NCBI RefSeq assembly: GCF_900090045.1
Contig: NC_041785.1
Coordinates: forward strand, 1,541,001 to 1,605,000
Direction: 5' to 3'
Length of the DNA: 64,000 nucleotides
DNA from: Plasmodium malariae
Taxonomy: Eukaryota; Apicomplexa; Aconoidasida; Haemosporida; Plasmodiidae
Shown here: positions 1 through 13,307 of the stretch, piece after piece
How positions within the stretch are numbered: position 1 is the stretch's first letter
Layout of the letters: every line of letters begins with the position of its first letter
Position numbers and translations under genes: made by a program
Notes under the pieces: generated by a model
Databases searched by the model: none
Told to the model about the DNA's origin: nothing
The model's input: only the letters and a program-made list of their open reading frames with translations

Positions 1-1288
1 AAGTGCCACTATTTGCCCAACTGCCAATACGGGGATAAATGTCGTTATATACATCCCATCGAAAACGTAATTTTTTTTTTTTTTAAATATTTGTATTCGC
101 TTATTAGGTGTTCATATTCTTATTGCATTCATGTATTTACGTAGATTTGTTGACGGAGTGCTCATATTTGCATACCTGTACAATTGTTACATATGTATTA
201 CATTTCTTTCTTTTTTTTTTTTTTTTTTTTTCTGCTTTCCTTCTTATTAGTGTAGAAATTGGCCTTTCTGTGCCTTCGGATCGGAGTGCATATATATTCA
301 TCCAAATGTCCCTTGCAAATTTGGTAGTATTAAAAGAGGAAGAAGGAATAAGATAAGAATTTTTATTTTGATTTTAGCATTCTGTGTGCCAGCATATATT
401 TTGTTATTGTATCGCATGATGTGGTATCAAATTGAATTTATTTATTTTTTTGTTTTTCTATACCACAGGAATGTACTGCGCCAATTATTACTGTAACTAT
501 TCCCATGACCATGTGGACACAACGGTAATAAAGCAAAATACGATACTTAAATTAACTTTTATTTTTCATGTTTTTATTTTGTCCGAATTGTGTTATTGCT
601 CATTAGTTTTCATTTCTATGTAAGCGCACAAGTGTATGTATATATGAATATACATATGCACATACATATGTATATATACATGTGTGCACAAACATATACA
701 TACGTATACATCCCTACATATACATATGTCCGTTGACACGTACAGAACCTGCCGGAAATAGGGACGAACGGATACTTTTTGAACAAAAAATTAATAAACA
801 GTAATCAGAAAACGGTTGATGGTAATGCCAATTTTGATGACAAGGTGGCTCAAATTTCAATTAGCATGCCCAAAACACCTCCGGAGATGAGAAAGGATAA
901 AAATAAAACAGAGTACAATGAGAATGAATACATCGAGAATATAATAGAAAGTGAAAAAGCAGATGAAAAGTATGACGTAAATAATGAACAACAAAGTCAG
1001 AATGATTACAGAATGGAAATAATAAGAGAACAGAATCAAGAGAATGGACAAGAAGTCCATAACTTAAAGCAAATTAGAGAAGAGAGCTTTATTTTTCAAA
1101 ATAATGATGAAAATACAAATTATTTTGCACATGACAATTTAGGGAATGCAGTAGTAGATACAAAGGAAAATGAAGCAGTTGATTATAACTGTTTTGATAT
1201 TGTAATAGATCCAGAGAATTTAAAGGGGAAAAATGTTTCAACTGAGTTGAACGAGGGAGATCCCATAAATGGGGCTGGAAATAATTAA
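1..1288 (+). CDS. NAB2: NAB2/ZC3H14-like CCCH zinc-finger protein, 3' part
   Basis: The gene is cut by the left window edge. Four exons join in phase: 1-66, 251-323, 469-524 and 746-1288, with GTAA/GTAG donors at 67, 324 and 525 and AG acceptors ending at 250, 468 and 745. The spliced product shows three tandem CCCH fingers: CHYLPNCQYGDKCRYIH (exon 1), CRNWPFCAFGSECIYIH (exon 2) and CKFGMYCANYYCNYSH, which spans the exon 2/3 junction. The CX5CX4-5CX3H spacing and the aromatic-P-x-C pattern are those of the Nab2/ZC3H14 poly(A)-binding fingers, not of the CX8CX5CX3H type. Family knowledge: these nuclear proteins bind poly(A) tails and act in mRNA 3'-end quality control and export. The last exon encodes an acidic, Asn-rich tail of about 180 residues with no recognised domain. 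The N-terminal part lies outside the window. Confidence 0.85.
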
Positions 1289-1311
1289 CAAGAGGATGAC
1301 ATAAAAAAGAG

Positions 1312-1382
<71 letters not shown>

Positions 1383-2730
1383 AAAAAAAAAAAACAAAAA
1401 AACAATAAAACAAAAAACAATAAAACAATAAAACAATAAAACAATAAAACAATAAAACAATAAAACAAAATTACCTTTTTTAATATTCAACATTGCTAAA
1501 TAATTCACAGTTATTTTTAATTTTAAAAGAAAATTTCTACATTTTTTCATTCGTAACGCGTGTGCATGCTTTTTAATTTTTTTTTTTTACTTTATTCCTT
1601 TTTTATTAGTTCTTAAGCAGTTACCCGTGTGCATATATATGCTTAATCATGTAAACACCTAAACATGTAAAAATGTAGATATGCATTTATTCTTTCATTC
1701 ATTTGCACTCTTAGTATCTAATTAGGAATGTATGTTAACCTTTTTTTATTTCATTTTTGCAAATTTCGTTTTTTGTAAAAATAGTTTCCATTCTATATAT
1801 TACCTTCATTTTACATTTTTTTTTTAAAAGATTTAAAATTTTTACTTGTAACCTATAGAACCGGAATAAAACTTGAAAATTATCTAAAATATATATTTTT
1901 TTTTTTTTTTATATTAGAAATGTATTTTCCCTCTAGAGATATATTTTATTTGTAGAATTATTATTATGCCTTATACGTTACATATATATATATTTATATT
2001 CATAACAAGAATATAAATATATATTATGTACACATCCATAAACGAAAATAAACCCTTTTTTTACAGACATTTCTGTAAAAACAAAGCTTGAAAAAACAAT
2101 TTTATTTTAACTCGTTGAAAGCCCCGTGCATGTATTTCTAGTCTCGCTAAAATACATAATATATACATTATAAATAATAAAGAATTCCTTTGTCCTCAGA
2201 TTTCCCTCGACCTTTTTTTTCTGAAAAAAATTAAATTAAAACTACATCAAAGCTACATCAATACGTATCCATAAATAGCATTCAGAGGTGTGAACATGTA
2301 ACAATAATTTACATTACGAAATCAAATGGCGTTATATATTTGGTAATATACTCTCAATTAGTTATAAAAATAGCGTAATAATAAAAAAGAAGAAAAAGGT
2401 GAAACTAAACTAAAGAGAAAACATACACACTTCTATAAAATCTTATCGTTTAGAAAACTGTAAAAAGTATTTTTGATGCTCATTTATCGTATATTTAAGT
2501 GGAGCTATTAAGCCGTTACATTCTTATTTGCACATATTGCATGTGGATGCACATGTATATATATATATATATATATATTTATTTATTTATATTTATATAC
2601 ATATATATGTTTATATGTGTACATCCATATATATTTACATACAAACATTCGTGAGCACCATACATAGACGTAGGTTAAATTATTTCCTCTCCGCTTTTAG
2701 CATTCGTAAAAATTCTAAGGTACTAATAGC
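1289..2730. other. Intergenic, 3' flank of NAB2 and upstream region of chorismate synthase
   Basis: This stretch holds the poly-A run at 1312-1381 followed by short (AAACAAT)-type units to about 1470, then mixed AT-rich DNA with TATATA tracts. No open frame with coding character and no tRNA-like structure was seen. The start-proximal part (2540-2650) is TA/TTTA microsatellite and probably belongs to the promoter and 5' leader of chorismate synthase. Confidence 0.6.
1312..1381. repeat. 70-base uninterrupted poly-A run
   Basis: Seventy consecutive A residues begin 24 bases after the NAB2 stop codon, then continue as A-runs broken by single C residues (to about 1468). It is probably transcribed as part of the 3' UTR. 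Confidence 0.95.
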
Positions 2731-4599
2731 ATGAGCACATACGGCACTCTGCTGAAGGTAACATCTTTTGGTGAAAGTCATGGAAAAGCAGTGGGGTGTG
2801 TTATTGATGGATTTCTGGCAAACATCGAAATAGATTTTGAATTAATTCAAAAACAGTTAAATAGAAGAAGACCAAATCAATCAAAATTGACAAGTAATAG
2901 AAATGAAAATGATAAATTGGTCATCTTATCAGGATTTGATGAAAATAAAACATTAGGAACTCCAATAACTTTTTTAATATACAACGAGGATATAAAAAAA
3001 GAAAATTATTCCCCGTTCATAAATATACCAAGACCAGGTCATGGAGATTATACTTATTTTATGAAATATCATGTCAAAAATAAAAGTGGAAGTAGCAGAT
3101 TTTCTGGAAGAGAAACAGTAACAAGAGTAGCAGCTGGTGCTTGTATAGAACAATGGCTACTAAATTTTTACAATTGCAAAATTGTTTGTTATGTACATTC
3201 TGTGGGAAATATAAAATTACCTGATCATGTCAGCAAAAAATTGGAAAAATATGCTCCTTCCAGAGATTTAGTTGATACTTATGGATGTGTTAAATATAAT
3301 GAAAAAAAAAAGATATTTATGGATTGTTTTAATAGCATATACGATATTAATGGAATATTAATAGATAAAAATGTAAATAAGCAGAATGCTTTCGATCATT
3401 TAACACATTTTGAGAAAAAAAAGGGGCTAGAAGGCAGCTATTATGGTAATAATGGGAATAATATTAATAAATATAACAATTATAAAGACGATAATAATGG
3501 TAATAATAATGGCAATAATAATAGCAATAATAATGGCAATAATAATAGCAATAATAATGGCAATAATAATAGCAATAATAATGGAAATAATAATAATAAT
3601 GATTATTATTATTATAATAATAACAACGATAGTAACAATAGCTATAATAGATACAATAGTAACAGTAGTAACAATATCAATAATAGCAACTCTGATGAGC
3701 ACGAAAACGAGTGGACAGTTTTGCAAACAAGGTGTCCTCATCCGTACACAGCAGTACAAATTTCTTCTTATATTTTTAAATTAAAAAGTAAGGGTGATAG
3801 TGTAGGAGGAATAGCAACGTGCGTTATTAAAAATATTCCTATTGGCATTGGAGAGCCAATTTTTGATAAAATAGAAGCTGAGCTAGCTAAAATAATTTTA
3901 TCCATTCCAGCAATAAAAGGTATTGAATTTGGCAGCGGTTTTAATGGCACATATATGCTCGGATCACAACATAACGATTTATTTATTCCGCTCGATGAAA
4001 TGGAACATAGTGAAAATAACAAAAATGAGCAAAATGTAAAAAGTGTACAATGTGTACAAAATTATAAAAATGAGAAAAATGACAAAAATTGCGAAAATAT
4101 TCAAAAGAGCCAATATATTCAAAATGGCCAAAACGAAACTAAAAAGAATATACACAGTAACTTTAAAAAAAGGGAAGAAGAAAGTGAAAATTATTGGGAT
4201 AAAAAGGAGGAAATTGTTTTCGATGAAAATAATTTCGATAGTGCACATAAAAATATCGAAGCCTCGAATGACGACAGCAATATGACCAATAAACATAAAT
4301 TATTAATTACAAAAACGAACAATTGTGGTGGTATATTAGCTGGAATAACTACAGGAAATAATATTATTTTCAGATCAGCAATAAAGCCAGTCTCTTCAAT
4401 ACAAATAGAAAAAGAGACAAGTAATTTTTATGGAAAAATTTGCAAGTTAAGTGTGAAAGGTATGCATGATTGCTGCATTTTACCCAGATTACCTCCCATA
4501 ATTGAGTCTTCATCTTCTATTGTAATTGGAGATATGATTTTAAGGCAAATAGCAAAATATGGAGAGAAAAATTTACCTACATTAGGCGTTTATAAGTAA
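2731..4599 (+). CDS. aroC: Chorismate synthase
   Basis: A 622-residue single-exon protein. It converts 5-enolpyruvylshikimate-3-phosphate to chorismate using reduced FMN, the last step of the shikimate pathway; in Plasmodium this feeds folate and other aromatic precursors. Signature 1 is at the N-terminus (SFGESHGKAVG, His17). Signature 2 is GSSRFSGRETVTRVAAGA around residues 119-136, with the neighbouring RPGHGDYTY block. The C-terminal signature is RSAIKPVSSIQ near residue 548. The core is opened by two low-complexity inserts: an Asn/Gly/Ser block at roughly residues 230-330 and a Lys/Asn/Glu block at roughly 430-515. This is why it is longer than the usual 360-400 residues. The ATG at 2731 gives the canonical MSTYGTLLKVTSFGESHG start. 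No presequence is visible, so a cytosolic enzyme is inferred. Confidence 0.96.
   Translation: MSTYGTLLKVTSFGESHGKAVGCVIDGFLANIEIDFELIQKQLNRRRPNQSKLTSNRNENDKLVILSGFDENKTLGTPITFLIYNEDIKKENYSPFINIPRPGHGDYTYFMKYHVKNKSGSSRFSGRETVTRVAAGACIEQWLLNFYNCKIVCYVHSVGNIKLPDHVSKKLEKYAPSRDLVDTYGCVKYNEKKKIFMDCFNSIYDINGILIDKNVNKQNAFDHLTHFEKKKGLEGSYYGNNGNNINKYNNYKDDNNGNNNGNNNSNNNGNNNSNNNGNNNSNNNGNNNNNDYYYYNNNNDSNNSYNRYNSNSSNNINNSNSDEHENEWTVLQTRCPHPYTAVQISSYIFKLKSKGDSVGGIATCVIKNIPIGIGEPIFDKIEAELAKIILSIPAIKGIEFGSGFNGTYMLGSQHNDLFIPLDEMEHSENNKNEQNVKSVQCVQNYKNEKNDKNCENIQKSQYIQNGQNETKKNIHSNFKKREEESENYWDKKEEIVFDENNFDSAHKNIEASNDDSNMTNKHKLLITKTNNCGGILAGITTGNNIIFRSAIKPVSSIQIEKETSNFYGKICKLSVKGMHDCCILPRLPPIIESSSSIVIGDMILRQIAKYGEKNLPTLGVYK
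3479..3700 (+). repeat. Asn/Gly/Ser trinucleotide repeat inside chorismate synthase
   Basis: AAT-rich codons in units reading GNNNSNNN (24 bases), passing into irregular N/Y/S codons. It lies in an insert between conserved blocks, so its length probably varies without touching the catalytic fold. Confidence 0.85.
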
Positions 4600-4729
4600 A
4601 TTATGACAATGGTGCTCGCAAAAAAAAAAAAAAGAAAAAAAAAAGAAAAAAGGAAAAAAAGAAAAAAAAAAGAAAAAAAGAAAAAAAGAAAAAAAAAAGA
4701 AAAAACGAAAATGCAGTAAGTTAATTATA

Positions 4730-5830
4730 TATGTACACAAACAGAATATGTACATTTATACACATATATGTAAATATATACAAAAACGCATGTATTTACA
4801 TATATAAACATAAACACATATATGTAAATATATATACACATAAACATGTATAAATGAAAGTATACCACGAAGCATGCATATGTAAAAATATACCCCAAAG
4901 CATGCATATGTAAAAATATACCCCAAAGCATGCATATGTAAAAATATACCCCAAAGCATGCATATGTAAAATTGTACACACTAATATGTATATGAACAGA
5001 TATACAAACAAAAATGTATATGTGAAGATATACCCAAAACATGCATATGTAAAGATATACCCCAAAACATGCATATGTAAAGATATACCCCAAAACATGC
5101 GCATGTAAAGTTATACGCACAAATACGTATATGTACACATATGTAAACAAATACATATATGTATACATATGTAAACAAACACTTATATGTACAGATATGC
5201 TAACGAACACGTTATGTACAAATATACAGGCAAATACACATATATACAGATACACAAACAAACACATATATGTCCATCCATATACACAAACAAACACATA
5301 TATGTCCATATATACAAACAAATACCGATATGTACAGATGTACACACATATGGGTATTTGTACATGTAAACACACAAACCGTAAACGTAAATATATACCC
5401 CAAAACAGGTATATCCACAGATATGCAAAGAAACAAGTATATGTACAGATATACAAACGAATCTGCATATGTAGAGATACACACACAAGCAGTATACATA
5501 AAGATATACTCCAAAACATGAATACGTCAAGATATACACACAAACATGTATATATACAGATATGCAAACAAACATGTATATATAAAGATATACAAACAAA
5601 CTTGTATATGTACTTATGTACACACGAATGGGTATGGGTACATATAAACAAACAAACCGTATATTTAAAGATTTACCCCCAAAAGAAGTATTGTACAAAT
5701 ATGCAAACAAACAAGTATATGTACGTACATACAAACGAATACGTACATGTACAGATACAAACACAAAAAGTATATATAAAGATATACTCCAAAACATTAA
5801 TAGTTAAAGGTATACACACAAAGGGGTATG
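4730..5830. repeat. 1.1 kb degenerate minisatellite
   Basis: Tandem units with a core like CATATGTAAAAATATACCCC. Four near-identical 28 bp copies carry GCATGC at 4872, 4900, 4928 and 4956. A second sub-block (about 5020-5110) has ACATGC in place of GCATGC. The rest decays into CATATGTACA/GATATACAAACAAA variants. Long frames run open on both strands through it (about 300 codons minus, 250 codons plus) simply because the unit lacks stops. Their Cys/Tyr/Ile/His composition is unlike any gene here, so I do not call a CDS. Confidence 0.9.
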
Positions 5831-7429
5831 TGTATATATATATGCCTGTTTCAACCTCCTTTTCCCATTATGCTTTAATAATTTTTTTTTAAGATAAAAT
5901 TTAGGAAACATAAATTTATTCTTTAAAATATAAGTAATATTATTCCACATGCTACTTATTATTTTTTTTGCATGGACATTTAATAAAAGAACGTGAAAAT
6001 ATAACAGGAAAGAAAGAAAAAAAAATAAAAATATTAGATATATATATATATACAGTATAAAAAGCGGAAAGAACAATATTATATTATTTTGTTCATATAT
6101 GGGAAATGTAAAAGTATATATAAAAAAAAAAGAAAAAGAAAGCGTACATAAAAATACGTAAACTTTTGCTATTAATTGTACATTTTTTCTGTGGACTTAC
6201 GAAGTCTTTTATGTTCATGGAAGAAATAATCATGCAAATTTTAATAATTTTCCATATTGTTCAATTTTAAAAAAGATTTATGATATATATGAGTAGCTTA
6301 TCATAACATGTGTAAAAATACTAATTTTAGTATATTTCAAAACTATCAATTATTTGAACTACCTATCGTAATAAGATATAAAATATCTATCAAAATATGA
6401 AAAGTACGTTAAAAAAAAAAAATTCAGCTAAAAAGTTATATATTCTTAATATCTCACTAGAAAATGGTGTAAGGTATATATATATATATATATTTATGCG
6501 TGTGTGTGATATGTTTTTAAGGTAATTGCATATTAAAAATTAATTAATTTTATAAACAACAGAGTATTCATAGTTTAAGTGAAAGTTCGTTATCAGGGAA
6601 AAATATGTGTATATATTTAAAAGAAGAAAAAACAATCAAACATTTATAAAAAGGGCATATTCAATGAATCATAAAAAATTTAAGCAAAAAAAACATAAAT
6701 GGGGAATTTATTTATTGAAATTTATATTTACACATATAGGAGATATATTTCTATGGTATATGGAAAAGTTACATTATTATGTATAAAATATTATACAAAA
6801 GCATCAATTATGGTTATAACAGTAGTACTATCCCTCTTGGAATTTAACACATTCGAGAAAAACATTTGTAAAAAATATTATATATTAAAGCATTAACTTA
6901 AAAACATTATGTGTCTTGAAAATTCGTCTAAAAAATGGAAAAAAAAAAAAAAAAAAAGAATAATTGAATGAATGAATAAATAAATTAATGCATGCATGAA
7001 TGAATGAACAAGTGAATGAATAAAACTATATTATTAAGTATATAAAATTGTTCTACTTAAATATGATACACACTGTATCTGAGAACTCGTGATGCCACGT
7101 CAGAAAACAAAAGATAAAATAAACGAAGCGTAAATGTATTGTATGCTTATTGTGGAAATAAGTCCGCATAAATAAATACTGTATCCACGTATTAATATGA
7201 GTTGTTAAGTAATTTTATACTATCTTAAAAAGGTACTATATAAAAGCAAATGTAAATAGCTCTCAAATTTGCTTTGCTCAAAAAGTAATATTTTTTTAGT
7301 GAAATAAATACGAAGATATGTATATATATACACATATACCTTTATGTCATATATATAGTACTTTTTGAAAACACGTTACACAGTTACATCCGTTTTAAGA
7401 GTTCTATAATTTACCTAAGGAAATATGTA

Positions 7430-7491
<62 letters not shown>

Positions 7492-9377
7492 TGTATGTTA
7501 TTGTACAATTTATATATAATTTTATCGCACTAGCTTCCCGTTTTTGAAGTGCTAAAAATTAATTTTTATGAAATTATTGTATTGTTATATTTTCATTTTA
7601 CAGTGTACTTCACTACAAATAAATAAAAGTAAATTAATTGCTAATTAAAAAAATTTATACAAATAATTTAGACACTTTTATAAGTGTTTATCATATATAT
7701 ACATACATATTTATTAATATTATATATATATATATGTACATGTACATGTACATGTACGCAAGAATATCGATATATCATTTGTTAAAACTATTGATTTCTT
7801 CTTATATGCGCACAAAAATATACTGGGTAAACCTTGCATGCAAAATTGTGTATTTGTCTTCTATATTTTTTTTTTTATTTTTAGAAATTTTTTACATCAT
7901 AAATGTTTTAAAAACAAATAAATATATATTTTATGTATTTTATTTTCATAATAAATTACTATATATTAGTATACTTAGAAAATGACATTGGATACAGTTT
8001 TTTCAATTATTTTCTTAAAGGAATTTAAATATTCAGTTTTATATGTTATTTATTTTTTAAATGATGTTTAATTTCTTTCTTTTTCTTAAACAAATTATAA
8101 ATTAAGGATTTTTTCAAATTTCAGTTAACAATTTTAATTTTTTTTTTAATTTATAATTTTTATTTTTAAACGAGAGCAATGCCATTCATAAGTGTATACG
8201 AACAATTTAGGTACATTTTTTTTTTTTTTTAAATTCGATTTATTGGAGTATATTTAATGCGTGTAAAGAGGTAGATAAATGGATGTACATAGATAAATGC
8301 ATATGCACACAGGAGAATATATATATATATATTCATATATGTAAGAATGTATGTATATTCACGTATGCATAAGAAGAGCAAAATATATTACAGCATTCGT
8401 TTGGTAACAGAATTCATCGAAACAATAAACAACGTGTTCTTTGCAAAAGTGTGATGCGACCTTAAAAAATCAAATTAATTTTCCTATTTTTAATTGAAAA
8501 TAGCTTTCATAAATTAAGGAATATATAAAGCGTATAAGAATGTGATTAGAAAAAAAAAAAAAAAGAAAAAAAAAAGGGAATGTTAGTGAGACAAATACTC
8601 TGGTGTTTTATTACATTTCATTATTGTTGTTGTAATAAAAATGTAAACAAGATTGATTTTATATTCCAACGTGCCTCAAAAATTAATGTAATATGTGGCA
8701 TATATGTCATATATTTAATGTATTCAAAAGTAAAAAATAATATAAATTAAGTTAAGTAAAAAATTATATATACTTATGAAACAGTAGAGTTTTAATAACT
8801 ATTATATTTTAACAAAGACACATTTATATGCCCAGTGCAAACTTTGTAAAAAAGTGTGCATGAAAAATAAATTTACCTCTTGAAAATAATGAAAGAATGT
8901 TAACAAGTAAAACAAAGTAAATAAGTAAAAAAGGAATAAATAATAAAAATAAAAAAAAGCATAAAGATAATTTTAACATTTTTTTCATTTAATCTTACTT
9001 TTTATTACACATGAATGTGCAGGAAATAGGAAAATGCAAAATAGAAAAAAGATGATATGTTCAGAAAAATAGTTAACAAAAAAAAAAAAAAAAAAAAAAA
9101 ACTGTACATATATATATTAATATAAATACATGCATTTATGTTCATCTATGTATATATATCCCTCTTCTGTCAACATCTTAAGTTAAACAAACATGTATAA
9201 ATAATTTTTATATAAATATGTTGGATTTTCATTTATATTATGTACTGCACATATATTTTTTTTTTTTTTTTTTAATGTAAAGCTTTTTTGTCTTTTTCTA
9301 TAAAAAAAGTACCTTCAAACGTTTTTTTCTTTATTTTTAATTTTATGTGTTACAAAAACAAAAATATTGTACATAGA

Positions 9378-9409
<32 letters not shown>

Positions 9410-10289
9410 GGTTATAACATTTCAAAGAAAGTTCTAGGGCAATTTCTAGGTTTAATATAATTTATTTCTTTTTGTTCATATATAGATCTCCCTACTCATT
9501 TTTATTTTTATTTTTTTTTTTCTTGCATGTTCATATTTATTAGCTAAAAAAATAGAACACTATTTGTAATGTATATCGTTCATTAAAAATTATGATAGAA
9601 AGAATATAAAGACCTGGAAAGTCAAAAATACACAACAATGTAAAATTGAATATATATATTTATACTCATATATACATGTATATATTTATTTATACACATA
9701 TATATTTTTTTATACATATATATATATATATGTTTATACGTATATATATTTATATATATAAATTTATTTATTTATTTATACATATTTATGTAGGAAAGAA
9801 ATGTAAATATAAATATACAAAATGTTATATCACATATGAAGTATGAACAAGACCTTAAAAGATATTCACAGATCTCAATTAGTTAACCTAATTTGGCGTG
9901 TTCATTTGATTTTATTGCTTATTAAGTTTAATAAATATTTAATTAACCCTTATTCTAAGAATTATTTTATTTTATTTTTTACCTTGTATGTGTGTGTGTG
10001 TAAATAAAATAATTTATTTTTACTCTTTTCCTATTTTTATTTTCTTACGTTTTATTTTATTTTTTAAATATAAGTACATCTATTATAAACACTATATGCT
10101 ACATATTAATGTAGATCCCCAAAATGCTTCGTTTTTCTTCGTTTTTTATCGTTTTCGTTTCATTTTTTTTATTCTTTATAAATAAAAATGCGCATATCAA
10201 TTCAAATAAAATTTTAAATATGTATTAAGAACATTTTAAATTTCATTCCCTTTAAGGTACACATGAAAAATGGATGTGTTATAAGGGTA

Positions 10290-10340
<51 letters not shown>

Positions 10341-11697
10341 TTTGTGGGTTTGTCTGTAAAAGCTGTTATGTTGTTCATATCAGCAGCAATATTTTTTTAT
10401 GTTATTCTACTTCATAGAAAAATTTATATTTACAAACTTTCATTTGAAAATTTTACATATATTTATTTATTTATGTATTTATTTCTTACTTATTTTTGCT
10501 TAATATTTTAATGTTTAAAAAGTATAAGTCTTGAAATTATAAAAAGAAAAAAAAAAAAAAAAAAAAAAATCCACAGGAATATTAATCTTACATCTGTGTT
10601 TAGCATACTATTTAATTTTTGTTCTTAATTATAACTGTGTAAATACGATAAGTAATTATTTTTATAGTTGAAAATGCACAAAAAAAATAGAAAATATCAT
10701 ATAATATATTTTATATATCCTTTTTTTTTACATTAGAAATTTTTTTAAAAATAAGATATAAATGATATATGCCCTAATATTATGTGCGTTTTTTCATAGA
10801 ACCATGAAAGTTATCTTTTGCCCTATCTTATTTTCGATTTCATTTGCACTGCATATATACGTACATACTCACATATGTATATATATTCCTGTATACATAT
10901 ATTCGTAAGTACATATATCAATACGTTCGTATATTCATACTTAGAGGTATTCATATATACATAAATACATACATAAATACTTAAATTCATACATATATAT
11001 AGATAATTACCTATACATTAAAGCATTTATCCAATCTCTTCCTTTTCTTTCTTTTTTTTCTTTCACTCTCTTGTGTGTTATTTACAATTCATTTTAGCAT
11101 GCTACATTTTTTATTATAGAAATTAACAATGCTATATATATTTTTTTTTTTTTTCTTTGTTGCTTATATATGTATAGTAAAAAACTATTTTAAAAAGAGA
11201 AATTAAAAAACCATAAAATTATTTTTATACCATTTTTAATATACCTAGAATTTTTGGTTCTGCATATTGTATGTGTATTAAGTATCCTTTTTGCATTTAA
11301 TATTCCTTATCCGTGTAAATTTATTTTGTGAATTAATGAACTTATATTTATATATTTATATAAAAATCATTTATATATGTGTATATATAACTATTATCTC
11401 TTACTTGTTCATATTTACGAAAATATATATTGTTATTTTTTCTTGCTTTTTTTCTATTTCTTTGTCTTATTAAATAAAGCATGCACCAAAGCAAGTATGG
11501 ACAGCATATGTTGTTATATTGCATTTATGTTAATACAGAGATTAATTAAAGTAATGTTACATATTGCACTTTTTTTTATAAAAAAAGTATATGTAGATTT
11601 ATTCTCCCACAACTTGAATTAGTTTATTTTTCTATTTCAAATGATAATAAATATGTAATCTATATATTTATCTATGTCTCTATCTCTATATCTATAT

Positions 11698-11736
<39 letters not shown>

Positions 11737-12564
11737 TCTATATCCTTCTATATATCTAAATAAGTATCTAAATATATATATAAAATCTCTAAATATAAAT
11801 ATATAATTATAAATATATGTATACATATGTAGCTATGTATATACAAACGTATATGTAAAACTTATATGCTTATATATTTTATATTACTTAATATTATGAT
11901 GTTCTAGAAATTATATATTCTAGAGTATCAATATTATTTTATGCATTTTTTTATTTTTCTTTTGTCGATCATCATTAAATATTTCAAAATTGAAATTAAA
12001 AAGGTTAAATATATTTTCATTTTGTACTAAATTTTTTTTCAATATAAACTAAAATATACATATACATATATATATATATATATATATCTTTATTTATTTT
12101 TTATTAAAGATCTTTTTCTTTGTTATGAACTTTTTTTCTTCTTTTTTTGTATATTTAGAACTACAAAAGTTAATAATCATAACCTAAGAAAACTTACAAT
12201 CTTTTTAATATTTCCTTTTTTTCCATATTTTGATATTACATAGAAATACATGTTTTTAACAGTTGCAGAATTTTTTATTTCTTTACCCCAAGAATTTATA
12301 CATAATATGGAAATAATGATTGCATTTCCTGTTTTTCAAAATTTATTGTTGAAGTACAACTTTAATTTAATTCGTAATATCTAAATACTTATATATACAT
12401 ATAATTAGATCTATGTACATACGTACATACATACATACATATATACAAATAAATAAATAAATATATAGGCTTATATATACATGTGCACATAAACAAGCGC
12501 TCTCACACAACAAGTATACGTACATGTATTGATATATATATATATATATTTATGTATATATATG

Positions 12565-12601
<37 letters not shown>

Positions 12602-12606
12602 GTATA

Positions 12607-12655
<49 letters not shown>

Positions 12656-13276
12656 ATATATGTATATATGTATTTATAATTATATATATATATATATATA
12701 TGCAGAACTTCTGTTTTCAGGCATCTTTTAATATATGTTGTATGTGTAACACCTATATAAACATTTGTAAATAAATGTATATTTATATATTAATAAATTT
12801 TCAAATTATACGAAATGCCAGCTAGTAAAAAGTGAATACATATCTTTAGTTACATTTCTCACTTTTTTACTTTTTCTTCTTATTAAATTTAAATTTAAAT
12901 ATAATGCAGTTTATCATATATAATAACAGCTTTAACGTGAAATATATATTTTTTCTTTTTTCTTTTTCCTTTTTTCCATTTTTCATTTTCTTTTTTCCAT
13001 ATTTCATTTTCTCTATTCTATTTTTCATTTTCTTTTTACCGTTTTTCATCTTCCTTTTTCCGTTTTTCACCTTTTTTTTTTATTTTTTATTTTCTTTTTT
13101 CCATTTTCCTTTTTTTAATTTTAGCAAAATTTTGTATAAAATGTTTTTTAATTGTTTAGAACAATAATCTACGTTAGTCTTACAAAACTATTTATTTATT
13201 ATTTATTATATATACTCTATATACATTCATTTATGTATGTATAGCTGCTTATTAAGTTATAATTATGAAAAGCATA

Positions 13277-13307
<31 letters not shown>

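Noticed and set aside
4725..5892. Long open frames on both strands (308 codons minus, 253 codons plus)
   Set aside because: They are produced by a stop-free minisatellite; the amino acid composition is repetitive Cys/Tyr/Ile/His and frames overlap completely on both strands.
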